From: Pseudomonadota bacterium
Lineage (GTDB): Bacteria > Pseudomonadota > Gammaproteobacteria > Xanthomonadales > Rhodanobacteraceae
Length of the DNA stretch: 64,000 nucleotides
Direction: 5' to 3'
NCBI GenBank assembly: GCA_021827205.1
Contig: JAKAWV010000001.1
Coordinates: forward strand, 62,001-126,000
Positions 18,470 to 27,176 of the stretch are shown one piece after another. Every line of letters starts with the position of its first letter. Within the stretch, counting starts at the first letter, position 1. The translations under genes and the position numbers were made by a program. The notes below the pieces were generated by a model that searched no databases, was not told the DNA's origin, and was given only the letters and a program-made list of their open reading frames with translations.

Positions 18470-19351
18470 TCAGGCGGCGGTGCTCGCACCGGCATCGGCG
18501 CGCAGAGCTTCGACGAGTCGCGTCAGCGCCGGTGTGTGCAAGGTGCGTGGCGTCACCAGCAGGGTTTGCAGATGCGCCACGCGCGCCGGTACCGTGGCCA
18601 CGGCCAGCGCCTCGCGCTGCGGGTAGATGTTCAGCACCGAGCGCGGTATCAGACACACGCCGACGCCGGTCGCCGCCGCGGCCAGGAGGGCGTGGTAGGA
18701 GGCGAACTCGAGCGTGCGCGCCGGCACCACGCGCAGCGCTTGCAGCCAGTGCTCGAGACGCCGGCGATACGCGCAACCCTGACCATGAAACACCAGCAAG
18801 GTCTTGCCGGCGAGCCGTTTCGGGCTGGCCAGCAGCGGACAGCCCGGCGCGGCGACCAGCACCAGTTCCTCGCGATACAGCGCCACGCGCGTGAAGCGCG
18901 CATTGTCCACCTCATCACCGACAATGGCCGCATCCAGCGCGCCGGCTTGCAGGCGCACGATCAATTCGCGTGAGGTCGCGGTTTGCAATTCGACCATGAC
19001 CTCGGGGTGGCGGCGGTGGAACTCCGCCAGCGGCAGCGGCAGTCGACTCGCGGCCACGCTTTCCATCGCGCCCAGGCGCAGCCGGCCGCCGATGTTGTCC
19101 TGGCGCACCGCGGCACGCGCTTCCTCGGCGAGGCCGAGCAGGCGCCCGGTGTAATCGAGCAGCACGTCGCCGGCCGCGGTCAGGCGCAGCGCGCGCCCAT
19201 CGCGCTCGAACAGCGCCACGCCCAGCGAGGCCTGCAACTGACGGATGCGCGCGGTGATGCTCGATTGCGCGCGGTGCAGGCGCCGCGCCGCGCGGCCGAC
19301 GCCGCCGGCTTCGACCACGGCCTGAAAAGCTTCCAGCTCACGCAGGTCCAT
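18470..19351 (-). CDS. LysR-family transcriptional regulator
   Basis: 293 residues. The N-terminal winged HTH is LEAFQAVVEAGGVGRAARRL followed by HRAQSSITARIRQLQ; the rest is the periplasmic-binding-fold effector domain (GRLRLGAMESVAASRLPLPL onward). It is divergent from an MFS exporter gene with 102 bases between the starts, so it probably controls that gene and itself. An in-frame TTG nine bases upstream is an alternative start; the ATG in MDLRELEAF is the typical LysR beginning and is preferred. Confidence 0.92.
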   Translation of the reverse strand: MDLRELEAFQAVVEAGGVGRAARRLHRAQSSITARIRQLQASLGVALFERDGRALRLTAAGDVLLDYTGRLLGLAEEARAAVRQDNIGGRLRLGAMESVAASRLPLPLAEFHRRHPEVMVELQTATSRELIVRLQAGALDAAIVGDEVDNARFTRVALYREELVLVAAPGCPLLASPKRLAGKTLLVFHGQGCAYRRRLEHWLQALRVVPARTLEFASYHALLAAAATGVGVCLIPRSVLNIYPQREALAVATVPARVAHLQTLLVTPRTLHTPALTRLVEALRADAGASTAA

Positions 19352-19453
19352 GATCGTCAAATCCGATGTGTTTGTTCTGAATAATTCGATTTCATGGTTT
19401 GATATTGACGCCTAACATGGGGTTCTGCAATCCCATCCCCTGCGGACGCATCC

Positions 19454-20623
19454 ATGAACGCACCTCTGCGCATCGCCCTGACCGGCATGCTGCTGCTGGC
19501 CATCGCCCTCGGCATCGGTCGTTTCCTGCTCACCCCGCTGCTGCCGATCATGCAGGCGGATGCCGGACTGACTCTGGTCGGCGGCGGCTGGCTGGCCTCG
19601 GTCAACAATCTCGGCTACCTGGCCGGAGCCCTGCTCTGCACCGTGGTGGCCCTGCCGCAGCGGCGCGCGTTGCGCGGGGGACTGGTGGCCATCGCGCTGT
19701 CCACCGCAGGCATGGGACTTGCCCATGGCATGGTGCCGTGGCTGGTCTGGCGCCTGCTGGCAGGGATTGCGGCGGCGGTTCTGGTGGTGCACGGCATCGC
19801 CTGGAGCATGCGCCGCATATCCGCATCGGCGCATCCTTTGCTCGAAGCACTGGTGTTCACCGGCACCGGCGTCGGCATCGTGGTGAGCGGTGTGGTGGTG
19901 GCCGGAACGCAGCGCATGGGCGTGAGTTCGTCGGCGAGCTGGATCGGCTTCGGCCTGGCCTGCGCCGTGGCCACGGTACTGATCTGGCACACGCTGGGCA
20001 AGGCATCCCCAGCGGCAGCGGTACACGACCATGCCGTAACCACGGCAAGGCCGACGGGTCCGGCATGGACGCTCATCGCCGCCTATGGTTTGATCGGCTT
20101 CGGTTATGTGATCCCAGCAACTTTTCTGCCGGTCATCGCCGGCGAGCGTCTGCACCTTCCCGCGCTGCGCGAGTGGTTCTGGCCGCTCTACGGCGCGGCG
20201 ACCGTCGTCCTGACCCTGCTGTTGCCGCGCATCTTGCGGCACATCGATAACCGCTCTGCTCTGGCGGGAACTTGTATTTCGATGATCGCGGGCATCGCCC
20301 TGATCCTGGCCTGGCCGAGCATCATCGGCCTCGCATTGGCGACGATGCTGATCGGCGGCGTACTCATGCCCATCGTGATGGTGGTGATGCGCGAAGCGCG
20401 CCTGCTGATGCCGCATGACCACACCCGCCTGATCGCCGCGCTCACCACCGCGTTCGGCGTCGGGCAGATCGTCGGGCCGTTGACCGCGGCCTGGCTGGCC
20501 GCGCGGCAACACAGCTTCGATGCGCCGCTGATGATCGCGGCGCTGACTCTCGTTGCCGCATCAGGGCTCGTATTGGTGCGAACGCGAGGCGTTGCGGTGC
20601 CGGTTGGTGAAACGCAACGGTGA
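19454..20623 (+). CDS. MFS transporter, YbfB/YjiJ family
   Basis: 389 residues, with about 12 hydrophobic segments. The start LLLAIALGIGRFLLTPLLP and the following LTLVGGGWLASVNNLGYL are characteristic of the YbfB/YjiJ (DUF1228) subfamily of major facilitator proteins. The substrate is unknown; genes of this kind next to a divergent LysR regulator are usually inducible exporters. The start is the ATG after GCGGACGCATCC, with no strong ribosome-binding site. It is followed by a short gap with a CTACTCGAGAAGTAG palindrome near 20655, then a convergent LysR gene. Confidence 0.88.
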   Translation: MNAPLRIALTGMLLLAIALGIGRFLLTPLLPIMQADAGLTLVGGGWLASVNNLGYLAGALLCTVVALPQRRALRGGLVAIALSTAGMGLAHGMVPWLVWRLLAGIAAAVLVVHGIAWSMRRISASAHPLLEALVFTGTGVGIVVSGVVVAGTQRMGVSSSASWIGFGLACAVATVLIWHTLGKASPAAAVHDHAVTTARPTGPAWTLIAAYGLIGFGYVIPATFLPVIAGERLHLPALREWFWPLYGAATVVLTLLLPRILRHIDNRSALAGTCISMIAGIALILAWPSIIGLALATMLIGGVLMPIVMVVMREARLLMPHDHTRLIAALTTAFGVGQIVGPLTAAWLAARQHSFDAPLMIAALTLVAASGLVLVRTRGVAVPVGETQR

Positions 20624-20698
20624 CAGCAAGTCCGCCGCACCTTCCCGGTCGCACCTACTCGAGAAGTAGCCACAATGCCAACATCCAATCAGATTCGT

Positions 20699-21595
20699 TC
20701 ATGGCCGAGCCGCACCCAGCGCCGTCACGAGCTCGTCGATGAAGAGCCGGACCTTTCCCGGCAGGTGGCGGCGGCTGAGGTAGACCGCGTGCAGGTGGAG
20801 ATCCATCGTGCGGTAATCGGCAAGCAGCGGCACCAGTCGGCCGCGCGCCAGCTCCTGAGCCACGATGAACTCGGGTTGCATGACGATTCCGCAACCGGCG
20901 ATCGCGAGGTCACGCAGGAGGTCACCGTTGCTGGCATGGATGGCGGGATCGACACGCACGCGGGTGACCGCGCCCCGCGCATCCGTGAATGTCCACTCGT
21001 CGCCAGCCCAAAGATAGCTGAAGCTCAGCGTGGCGTGATGAGCGAGCTCGCCGGGTGAGGACGGCGTGCCATGCTGTTCGAGATACCCCGGGGATGCGCA
21101 GACGACCATGGGGATCAGCGCAATTCGCCGGGCGACCAGATTGTCATCGAGCCGCCCGGTGATCCGCAAAGCGACGTCGATGCCGTCATTGGCAAGATCG
21201 ACCAGGCGGTCGGATAGATCGATGTCGAGGCGCAGCTTCGGGTACTTCGCATGGAAAGCGGGCAGGAAACGCCCCAGCTCGAGGATCCCGAAGGACAGGG
21301 GCGCGGAGATGCGCAGCAACCCCACCGGCTGGGCCGTCAGTTGTCCGGCCACGGCTTCGGCGTCCGCGATTTCCTCCAGGATCGTGCGGCAGCGCCCATG
21401 GAACTCCGCACCCGCGTCGGTCAGCGAGAGGCGGCGCGTCGTGCGATTGAGCAGGCGCGTACCGAGATGCGCTTCGAGCAACCCGACCTGGCGGGTGACC
21501 GCCGCGTTCGAGAGATCGAGTGCATCGGCGGCCCGCGAGAAGCTGCCGCGCTCGACGACCCGCACGAAGACCTGCATGGCGTGGACGATGTCCAT
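20699..21595 (-). CDS. LysR-family transcriptional regulator (AaeR/DmlR-like group)
   Basis: 298 residues. MDIVHAMQVFVRVVERGSFS starts the HTH, LSNAAVTRQVGLLEAHLGTR is the recognition helix region, and QPVGLLRISAPLSFGI begins the effector domain. This wording is typical of the large LysR subgroup that controls a divergent NAD(P)-dependent or quinone-type oxidoreductase gene. It is divergent from the F420-reductase-like gene, and the shared intergenic region holds a TTGATC-N13-GATCAA inverted repeat suited to a LysR dimer. Confidence 0.93.
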   Translation of the reverse strand: MDIVHAMQVFVRVVERGSFSRAADALDLSNAAVTRQVGLLEAHLGTRLLNRTTRRLSLTDAGAEFHGRCRTILEEIADAEAVAGQLTAQPVGLLRISAPLSFGILELGRFLPAFHAKYPKLRLDIDLSDRLVDLANDGIDVALRITGRLDDNLVARRIALIPMVVCASPGYLEQHGTPSSPGELAHHATLSFSYLWAGDEWTFTDARGAVTRVRVDPAIHASNGDLLRDLAIAGCGIVMQPEFIVAQELARGRLVPLLADYRTMDLHLHAVYLSRRHLPGKVRLFIDELVTALGAARP

Positions 21596-21615
21596 TCGGC
21601 ACCGTGATTATTACG

Positions 21616-21640
21616 TTGATCGCAAATATTATTTGATCAA
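21616..21640. promoter_or_regulatory. Inverted repeat, probable LysR operator
   Basis: TTGATC at 21616-21621 and GATCAA at 21635-21640 are perfect inverted halves separated by 13 AT-rich bases. They lie 20 bases upstream of the LysR start and about 95 bases before the divergent reductase start. The general T-N11-A LysR-box geometry fits approximately. Confidence 0.55.
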
Positions 21641-21733
21641 AGTCCTCTATTTTTCAAGCTAATGCGGGGACCAGAATTCACCTCGAGGCGCTCAAGCGGC
21701 TTCTCGAAATCCCTCACTTTTCAGGAGATCACT

Positions 21734-22363
21734 ATGAAAATTCTGGTCATCGGCACCGGCAACATGGGTTCGGCTTTCGTCCAGCAGCTCACCCGCGCAG
21801 GTCACAAGGTGAGCGTCACGGGACGCGACTTCGCAAAGGCTGCGCAGGTTGCCTCACGTCATGGCGCGCGCGCGCTTCCGGTCCAAGGCGCAGCGTCCGG
21901 CAACGAAATCGTTATCCTGGCAACCGGCTACGCGCAGGCCGTGGACGCACTGCGCGCGGCCACACCCGACGCCGGGCAGATCGTGGTGGACATCACCAAT
22001 CCGCTCACTGCTGACTACATGAGTCTGACCATCGGCCACACGACCTCGGCCGCCGAGGAAATCGCCCGCGCTGTCCCGAACGTCCGCCTGGTCAAGGCCT
22101 TCAACACGGTCTTCGCGCAACTGCTCGCCGCCGGTCCCGACCTCGGCGCCGGCCGGCGCGTGACGACCTTCCTGGCCGGTGATGACGCCCCGGCAAAAGA
22201 GGCTGTGACCGCGATGGCTCGCTCGATGGGCTTCGAGGTGATCGATGCCGGCACGCTCAGGAACGCGCGATATCTCGAACCGCTGGCGGGCCTCAACATC
22301 TACCTTGGCTACGGTGCCGGCCTTGGCACCGGCATCGCACCGACCTGGGTGCGCAAGGACTGA
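21734..22363 (+). CDS. NAD(P)-binding oxidoreductase, NADPH-dependent F420 reductase-like
   Basis: 209 residues. MKILVIGTGNMGSAFVQQLT is a Rossmann dinucleotide-binding start; VRLVKAFNTVFAQLL and NARYLEPLAGLNIYLGYGAG match the F420-dependent NADP oxidoreductase-like (PF03807) family. Gammaproteobacteria generally do not make F420, so the true partner is probably a different quinone, flavin or small metabolite. CAGGAG at 21723-21728 supports the ATG. It is probably the target of the divergent LysR gene and may be cotranscribed with the DoxX gene 98 bases downstream. Confidence 0.87.
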   Translation: MKILVIGTGNMGSAFVQQLTRAGHKVSVTGRDFAKAAQVASRHGARALPVQGAASGNEIVILATGYAQAVDALRAATPDAGQIVVDITNPLTADYMSLTIGHTTSAAEEIARAVPNVRLVKAFNTVFAQLLAAGPDLGAGRRVTTFLAGDDAPAKEAVTAMARSMGFEVIDAGTLRNARYLEPLAGLNIYLGYGAGLGTGIAPTWVRKD

Positions 22364-22461
22364 AGACGCGAGTCTCAACGCGACTGGTTCGGACGCCGGC
22401 TCCGACGCTACGATCCCGCCGCATGACGCTGTCCCATCGATCGACCATCCGTGAGGTTTTT

Positions 22462-22872
22462 ATGATCAAGACATCCACCGCGCCCTATGCCGCGCTGCTG
22501 CTACGCGTCAGTCTGGGCGTCCTGTTCCTGGCGCACGTGGCGCTGAAGATCTTCGTCTTCACCGTCCCGGGATTTGTCGCTTACTTCGCCTCGCTCGGCC
22601 TGCCGGCCATCGCCGCCTACGCGATCATCGCGCTCGAGTTCTTCGGCGGTGTGGCCCTCATCCTGGGTGTGTATGCACCTTGGGTGGCGCTGCCGCTGGC
22701 GCTCGAGATGCTGGGCACCATCGTCATGGTGCATGGGGCGAATGGCTGGCTGTTCACCAACAAAGGTGGCGGCTGGGAATACCCGGCGTTCTGGGCCGTG
22801 AGTCTCGTCGTGCTTTTTCTGCTCGGCGATGGCGTTCTCGCACTGAAGCCGGTTGGGCGCACGATCAGGTAG
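22462..22872 (+). CDS. DoxX-family membrane protein
   Basis: 136 residues with four hydrophobic segments. LLLRVSLGVLFLAHVALKIF and ALEFFGGVALILGVY are DoxX/SURF4 signatures. The family includes subunits and helpers of redox systems in the inner membrane; a specific function is not assigned here. The start is the ATG after GTGAGG. It lies downstream of the F420-reductase-like gene on the same strand, an arrangement that suggests a small redox operon under the LysR regulator. Confidence 0.85.
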   Translation: MIKTSTAPYAALLLRVSLGVLFLAHVALKIFVFTVPGFVAYFASLGLPAIAAYAIIALEFFGGVALILGVYAPWVALPLALEMLGTIVMVHGANGWLFTNKGGGWEYPAFWAVSLVVLFLLGDGVLALKPVGRTIR

Positions 22873-22953
22873 GAGACCGGGTATAGGCGCGCGTGGACCT
22901 TCGCGGCCACCGCGCCACCCAAGTGCACCGCTGCGGACACATGGGCGGACTCG

Positions 22954-23220
22954 ATGGCAACCGACGAATGTTGGGGGCTGGTCAATTCGGCAACCAGCAT
23001 CGCATGGCGGTTACGCTCTTCACCGGCAGCACACGGGGCCGCTTCGCGCCCGGCGTCTGCAGTTGCCGCAAACGCCGCGGACAAGCGTTCCATTACCATC
23101 GTGCAGAAGACTCACAACCTGCTGGGGCGCGTCCACATGGCGTTCGTCGCACCCATGCATAGGCGCATCGTGCCCGCCACGCTCGCGCGCCTGGAGCAGG
23201 GGCAAGACGCGATCCGCTGA
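22954..23220 (+). pseudogene. Possible degraded gene with a DUF2867-like C-terminal end
   Basis: The 407-base gap 22873-23279 has no clear intact gene. An open frame ending at 23220 has the C-terminal stretch THNLLGRVHMAFVAPMHRRI followed by VPATLARLEQ, which reminds me of the end of DUF2867 proteins (NLLGR..., PFHRxIVP). The preceding residues look like compositional noise and there is no ribosome-binding site. I interpret it as the 3' remnant of a lost gene, from memory of the family only. Confidence 0.3.
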
Positions 23221-23279
23221 CAGACGGGTGCAAATCCCAAGAACACCCGTGCAACGGCAAGAATAGGCAACGTCCCAGC

Positions 23280-23843
23280 ATGAAAGTTCTTGCGATTTCC
23301 GGCAGTCTGCGCGCGGCATCGATCAATTCCGCGCTGCTCCGCACCGCCGCACGCCTGGCTCCGCCCGGCATGCTGGTCATGCCTTTTTCCGGAATTGGCG
23401 ACCTGCCGCTCTTCAATCCCGATTTCGAGCCGCACGTGCCGCCACCGGTCGCCGCACTGTACGCCGAGGTTGCAGCGGCCGACGCGCTGTTGATCGCGAG
23501 TCCGGAATACGCCCACGGCGTCACCGGCACCCTCAAGAACGCGCTGGACTGGCTGGTCAGTGTCGAATCGTTCGTCCGCAAGCCCGTCGCGGTGCTCAAC
23601 GCATCGCCGCGCGCGCATCACGCGGACGCGGCACTGCGGGAGACGCTCAAGACCATGTCGGCCGTCATCGTCGAGGCGGCTTCGATCAGCATTCCGCTGC
23701 TCGGTTCGAATCTGACGGAAAGCGGCATGGTGGAGTCGCCGTCGGTCTCCGGCGCGATCAGGGGCGCGCTGGTCGCGCTGCATCGTGCCGTGGTGCTGCG
23801 ACCGTCCGAACAAGGGCCGACGTTCCCTTTTGTCCCCGGTTGA
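23280..23843 (+). CDS. NAD(P)H-dependent FMN reductase (chromate/azo-reductase-like flavoprotein)
   Basis: 187 residues of the flavodoxin-like NADPH-dependent FMN reductase family. MKVLAISGSLRAASINSALL is the phosphate-binding loop for FMN, and SPEYAHGVTGTLKNALDWL is the second flavin-binding loop. These enzymes reduce quinones, chromate or free flavin. It is complete; a 3' paralogue remnant lies at 18057-18330. A WYL-domain regulator follows after 31 bases and may control it. Confidence 0.91.
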   Translation: MKVLAISGSLRAASINSALLRTAARLAPPGMLVMPFSGIGDLPLFNPDFEPHVPPPVAALYAEVAAADALLIASPEYAHGVTGTLKNALDWLVSVESFVRKPVAVLNASPRAHHADAALRETLKTMSAVIVEAASISIPLLGSNLTESGMVESPSVSGAIRGALVALHRAVVLRPSEQGPTFPFVPG

Positions 23844-23874
23844 TGCGCTGGTTACCGATGCAAAGGAGCGATCG

Positions 23875-24564
23875 TTGTCGCGCGCTGAACGCCTGCTCGA
23901 ATTGATGCAATGCCTGCGCCGCCATCGCTACCCGGTGGGCGGCGCCGCTCTGGCGTCCGAACTCGGCATCAGCCTGCGCACCCTCTACCGGGACATCGCC
24001 GCGCTGCAGGCCCAGGGCGCGCGGATCGATGGCGAGCCGGGCGTGGGGTATGTGCTGCGCCCCGGGTTCATGCTGCCGCCCTTGATGTTCTCGGAAGATG
24101 AGATCGAGGCCCTGGTCCTCGGCTCGCGCTGGGTCGCCAAGCGCGCCGATGATCCGCTCGCGCAGGCGGCGCGCAATGCATTGGCCAAGATCGCGGCCGT
24201 CTTGCCAACCGGGCTGCGCAATGCCCTGGATGACTCGGCGCTGCTCGTCGGACCCGATGAGGTCATTGCGGCCGGAGATCAGGAACTGGTTGCCATTCGG
24301 CATGCGATCCGATCGGAGTCCAAACTCCGCATCCGCTACCGCGATCTCCTGGGACGCACCTCTGACCGCGTGATCTGGCCGTTTGCACTTGGCTTCTTTG
24401 AGCAAGTGCGCGTCGTGGCCGCTTGGTGCGAGCACCGCCAGGGCTACCGGCATTTCCGTACGGACCGGATCGCGGACTTGACCGTCCTGGAGGCGCGTTA
24501 TCCACGCCGTCGCCAAGCCCTGCTGAAGGAGTGGCGAGAGATCGAAGGCATCGCGGCCCCTTGA
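23875..24564 (+). CDS. YafY-type HTH/WYL-domain transcriptional regulator
   Basis: 229 residues. The winged HTH (LELMQCLRRHRYPVGG, then LASELGISLRTLYRDIAALQ) is of the DeoR/YafY type; the C-terminal WYL domain (LRIRYRDLLGRTSDRVIWPF) is a ligand-sensing module. The start is chosen as TTG because AAGGAG at 23864-23868 stands 6 bases before it; the frame upstream overlaps the reductase gene without a better start. The target is probably the adjacent reductase or the downstream VOC gene. Confidence 0.86.
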   Translation: MSRAERLLELMQCLRRHRYPVGGAALASELGISLRTLYRDIAALQAQGARIDGEPGVGYVLRPGFMLPPLMFSEDEIEALVLGSRWVAKRADDPLAQAARNALAKIAAVLPTGLRNALDDSALLVGPDEVIAAGDQELVAIRHAIRSESKLRIRYRDLLGRTSDRVIWPFALGFFEQVRVVAAWCEHRQGYRHFRTDRIADLTVLEARYPRRRQALLKEWREIEGIAAP

Positions 24565-24683
24565 TGCGGCATCACTGCTGACAGAATTGGGCGGTATCGG
24601 TTTCTACGATGTGACCGACGCCTTTCCGGCTCGCCGTGCGGCCGGGAAGTGGCGCCACCGTCCCTCACTTCGGAGTGCTCACG

Positions 24684-25055
24684 ATGCTTGATCCCAATTT
24701 CTTCATTCTCTATGTCGATAGCCCTGCGGCAAGCGCCGCCTTCTACGCAGATCTGCTTGGGCATACTCCCATTCAAGCATCCCCAACCTTCGCCCTGTTA
24801 GCCCTGCAATCGGGTGTCAAGCTCGGTTTGCGGTCGAGACGCGCGGTCGAGCCCGCGGCAACGGTCACTGGTGGTGGCACCGAGTTGGCGTTCGCGGTGG
24901 ACAGTGATGCGACCGTCACTTCCATGCATGCCGAATGGGCGCGGCGTGGCCTGCCCATCCTGCAGGCGCCCGTGAGGATGAACTTCGGCTACACCTTCGT
25001 CGCAGCGGACCCGGACGGGCACCGGCTGCGTGTCGTTGCACCGAGCGCGCCGTGA
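24684..25055 (+). CDS. VOC-family (glyoxalase/bleomycin-resistance) protein
   Basis: 123 residues with two beta-alpha-beta-beta-beta modules: NFFILYVDSPAASAAFYADL, later FGYTFVAADPDGHRLRVVAP. Proteins with this DPDGHRLRV ending are usually metal-dependent lyases or dioxygenases, or drug-binding proteins. The substrate is unknown. GGAG in CGGAGTGCTCACG supports the ATG. It lies 119 bases downstream of the WYL regulator. Confidence 0.85.
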   Translation: MLDPNFFILYVDSPAASAAFYADLLGHTPIQASPTFALLALQSGVKLGLRSRRAVEPAATVTGGGTELAFAVDSDATVTSMHAEWARRGLPILQAPVRMNFGYTFVAADPDGHRLRVVAPSAP

Positions 25056-25276
25056 ACAAGAGTTGGATCGCGGTGGCCTCGGCGGCGCATGTCCGTCGAG
25101 GCCGCGTCGAGGGGTTCATGCAGGTCTGCCATGGCTAGGCAACGCCTTTGCGGTGGCTGGCCGCCAATGCAGGTTCTGGCAGATGCATCATCGTGACCAC
25201 AGCTTCCCTAATCCTGCTCGCCGAACTCCATGTACTGCCGAGACCAATCCCGGGGGCCACACCATATTGACAACCC

Positions 25277-25294
25277 GTTTCCATTACTGGAAAC
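25277..25294. promoter_or_regulatory. Inverted repeat upstream of the MarR gene, probable autoregulatory operator
   Basis: GTTTCCATTACTGGAAAC is a perfect 7-bp inverted repeat around a 4-base centre. It follows TTGACA (25267-25272), a consensus -35 element, so a bound dimer would block the promoter. It sits 59 bases before the MarR ATG. MarR proteins usually bind 16-20 bp palindromes in their own promoter. The rest of the gap 25056-25352 shows no gene. Confidence 0.6.
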
Positions 25295-25352
25295 TGGTTA
25301 CCGCTATGGATAGCGAGCCTTGTCAAACACCCACCGTGAAACCCGGGCGGTT

Positions 25353-25844
25353 ATGAAGAAATCCACCGTGACAACCCAGCCATCCCCGAAGGTGCGCGTC
25401 CTGACCGACATCATGCTCGCGGTATTCCGCGTGCATGGCCGTCTGCTGGAGAAAGGCGATGAGCTGGTTCGGCCGCTTCGGCTCACCAGCGCCCGCTGGC
25501 AGGCGCTGGGGGCGGTGGCGCTGGCTGGCTCCCCACGTTCCGCTCCGCAGATCGCGGTGTCGATGGGCATGACCCGGCAGGGAGCGCAGAAGCAACTCAA
25601 TATCCTGGTGACGGAAGGTTTCTTCGAGCAGCGCCCGAATCCGCGCCACGAGCGCTCGCCGCTTTACGCCCTGACCGCATTGGGTCTGCGTGCGTACGCT
25701 CAGGCGATGGCGCTGGAGGTGATCTGGGCGCGCGCACTGGGTGAGAGTCTGTCGCTGCAAGACCTCAAACAGACGCTGCGCACGCTGGACACCCTCCATG
25801 AGCGGCTCGATATCCCGGTACCGAAGAAAGGTTCCGCCTCATGA
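25353..25844 (+). CDS. MarR-family transcriptional regulator
   Basis: 163 residues. The winged HTH is TSARWQALGAVALAGSPRSA with AVSMGMTRQGAQKQLNILV as recognition helix; EGFFEQRPNPRHERSPLYAL is the wing. MarR proteins repress transport or stress genes and are released by small aromatic ligands. It is coupled to the next membrane gene by an ATGA overlap, so the two form an operon. An upstream TTG at 25320 is in frame; the ATG at 25353 is preferred. Confidence 0.91.
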   Translation: MKKSTVTTQPSPKVRVLTDIMLAVFRVHGRLLEKGDELVRPLRLTSARWQALGAVALAGSPRSAPQIAVSMGMTRQGAQKQLNILVTEGFFEQRPNPRHERSPLYALTALGLRAYAQAMALEVIWARALGESLSLQDLKQTLRTLDTLHERLDIPVPKKGSAS

Positions 25845-26287
25845 AACCGGTCGTCCATGCGGTCGCCGGTGGCGCCGCGATGCTGACCATCGCCAGCTTC
25901 TGGGTGGCCACCGTGATTTCGGAGCTGTTCCTGGACCATGCCGCAGTCGCCGCCGTCAAACACGCCATCGTGTACGGCTTGTTCCTGCTGGTGCCGACCT
26001 TGGTCGCCACCGGCGGCTCGGGTTTTATCCTGGCGCGCACGCGTCGTGGACGGCTGGTGACGAGAAAGCAGACGCGCATGCGCTTCATTGCTGCCAATGG
26101 CGTGCTGGTGATGATTCCGGCGGCGCTTTTCCTGAACAGCCAAGCCGCGGCCGGCCGTTTCGACGCGTCGTTCTATGCCGTCCAGGCGGTGGAACTGCTC
26201 GTCGGCGCCGTACAACTCACCCTCATGGGTCTGAACTTCCGCGATGGGCGCAGGCTCGCCGGCAGGCGGTGTCCACGAGCGGCTTGA
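25841..26287 (+). CDS. Hypothetical four-helix membrane protein cotranscribed with MarR
   Basis: 148 residues with four predicted membrane segments (AAMLTIASFWVATVISELFL, AIVYGLFLLVPTLVATGG, MRFIAANGVLVMIPAALFL, AVELLVGAVQLTLMGL). I do not recognise a named family with certainty. The ATG overlaps the MarR stop by 4 bases, so it is translationally coupled and probably the regulated output of that operon. Confidence 0.78.
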   Translation: MKPVVHAVAGGAAMLTIASFWVATVISELFLDHAAVAAVKHAIVYGLFLLVPTLVATGGSGFILARTRRGRLVTRKQTRMRFIAANGVLVMIPAALFLNSQAAAGRFDASFYAVQAVELLVGAVQLTLMGLNFRDGRRLAGRRCPRAA

Positions 26288-26362
26288 TCAGATCCATTGT
26301 CGGGCCAGACACTCGGATAGTGCCCATCCTGTCGGCACTCGGCGGAAATCGAGCATCGCTGT

Positions 26363-27040
26363 TCACATCGCCAGGCCGAATGTGGACTGGAATCCCCTGG
26401 CCCCGATCTTGGTGACGCTGACCGCGCGGCTGTCGAGGTGGTGGCGCACCCAGCCCAGTTCCAGGCAGCGCCGGTAGATCGCCACGCCGGTGGGGCCGGA
26501 GAGGTGGTGGCGGCGCTCGCTCCAGTCGATGCAGGTTCTGCTCATCGGCCGATGGCGCAACGCGCGGGTATCGAGGCCGAAGCCGGCGAGCAGGGCGACT
26601 CCCGCGCGGGTGAAATGGGCGATCTCCTCGTCGATGCGCAGCGCTTCGCGTTCGATCAGCGCATCGCAAAGTGCCACGCCCAGGCGTCCGGCGAGGTGGT
26701 TGTAACAGGTGCGCCCGGCCTGCAGCCGTTGGTCGACGCGCGTACGCAGCGCGCGCGTCGGACTCTGCGCCGCCACCAGCAACAGTGATTCCAGCAGCGC
26801 GGCCACTTGCGCCGAGGCGATGCGGTAATAGCGATGGCGCCCTTGCCGCACTATGTCGAGCAGACCCGCCTCGCGCAGCGCGCCGAGGTGTCCGCTGGCG
26901 GTAGCCGCGCTCACCCCCGCGCAGGCCGCCAGATCGCCCGCGGGCAACGCACGGCCATCGCCCAGCGCCAGCAGCATGGCCGCACGCGCCGGCGCACCCA
27001 CCAGCGCGGCGATGCGGGCGATGTCGATGTCCTGGGTCAT
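26363..27040 (-). CDS. ArsR-family (HTH) transcriptional regulator
   Basis: 225 residues. The N-terminal winged HTH is typical of ArsR repressors: ARAAMLLALGDGRALPAGDL, AGVSAATASGHLGALREAGL, then VRQGRHRYYRI. The C-terminal 120 residues (EALRIDEEIAHFTRAGVALL onward) are an extension seen in ArsR proteins that sit beside multidrug exporters, with DWSERRHHLSGPTG and a final WVRHHLDSRAVSVT. It is divergent from the DHA2 transporter gene, its likely target. MTQDIDIARI is taken as the start rather than 18 residues upstream. Confidence 0.88.
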   Translation of the reverse strand: MTQDIDIARIAALVGAPARAAMLLALGDGRALPAGDLAACAGVSAATASGHLGALREAGLLDIVRQGRHRYYRIASAQVAALLESLLLVAAQSPTRALRTRVDQRLQAGRTCYNHLAGRLGVALCDALIEREALRIDEEIAHFTRAGVALLAGFGLDTRALRHRPMSRTCIDWSERRHHLSGPTGVAIYRRCLELGWVRHHLDSRAVSVTKIGARGFQSTFGLAM

Positions 27041-27176
27041 GGCGGCTTTTCCATACACGGGTCGCGCTTGGGCGTGATTGTGGCCGCTATGCATGCCTCA
27101 CGCTTCGGTTCGCGCCGAAGCATGCTGCGGCGCCGGCGGCGACGATGGCGGCAGGTCCGCCATCGAAGCACCCGCC

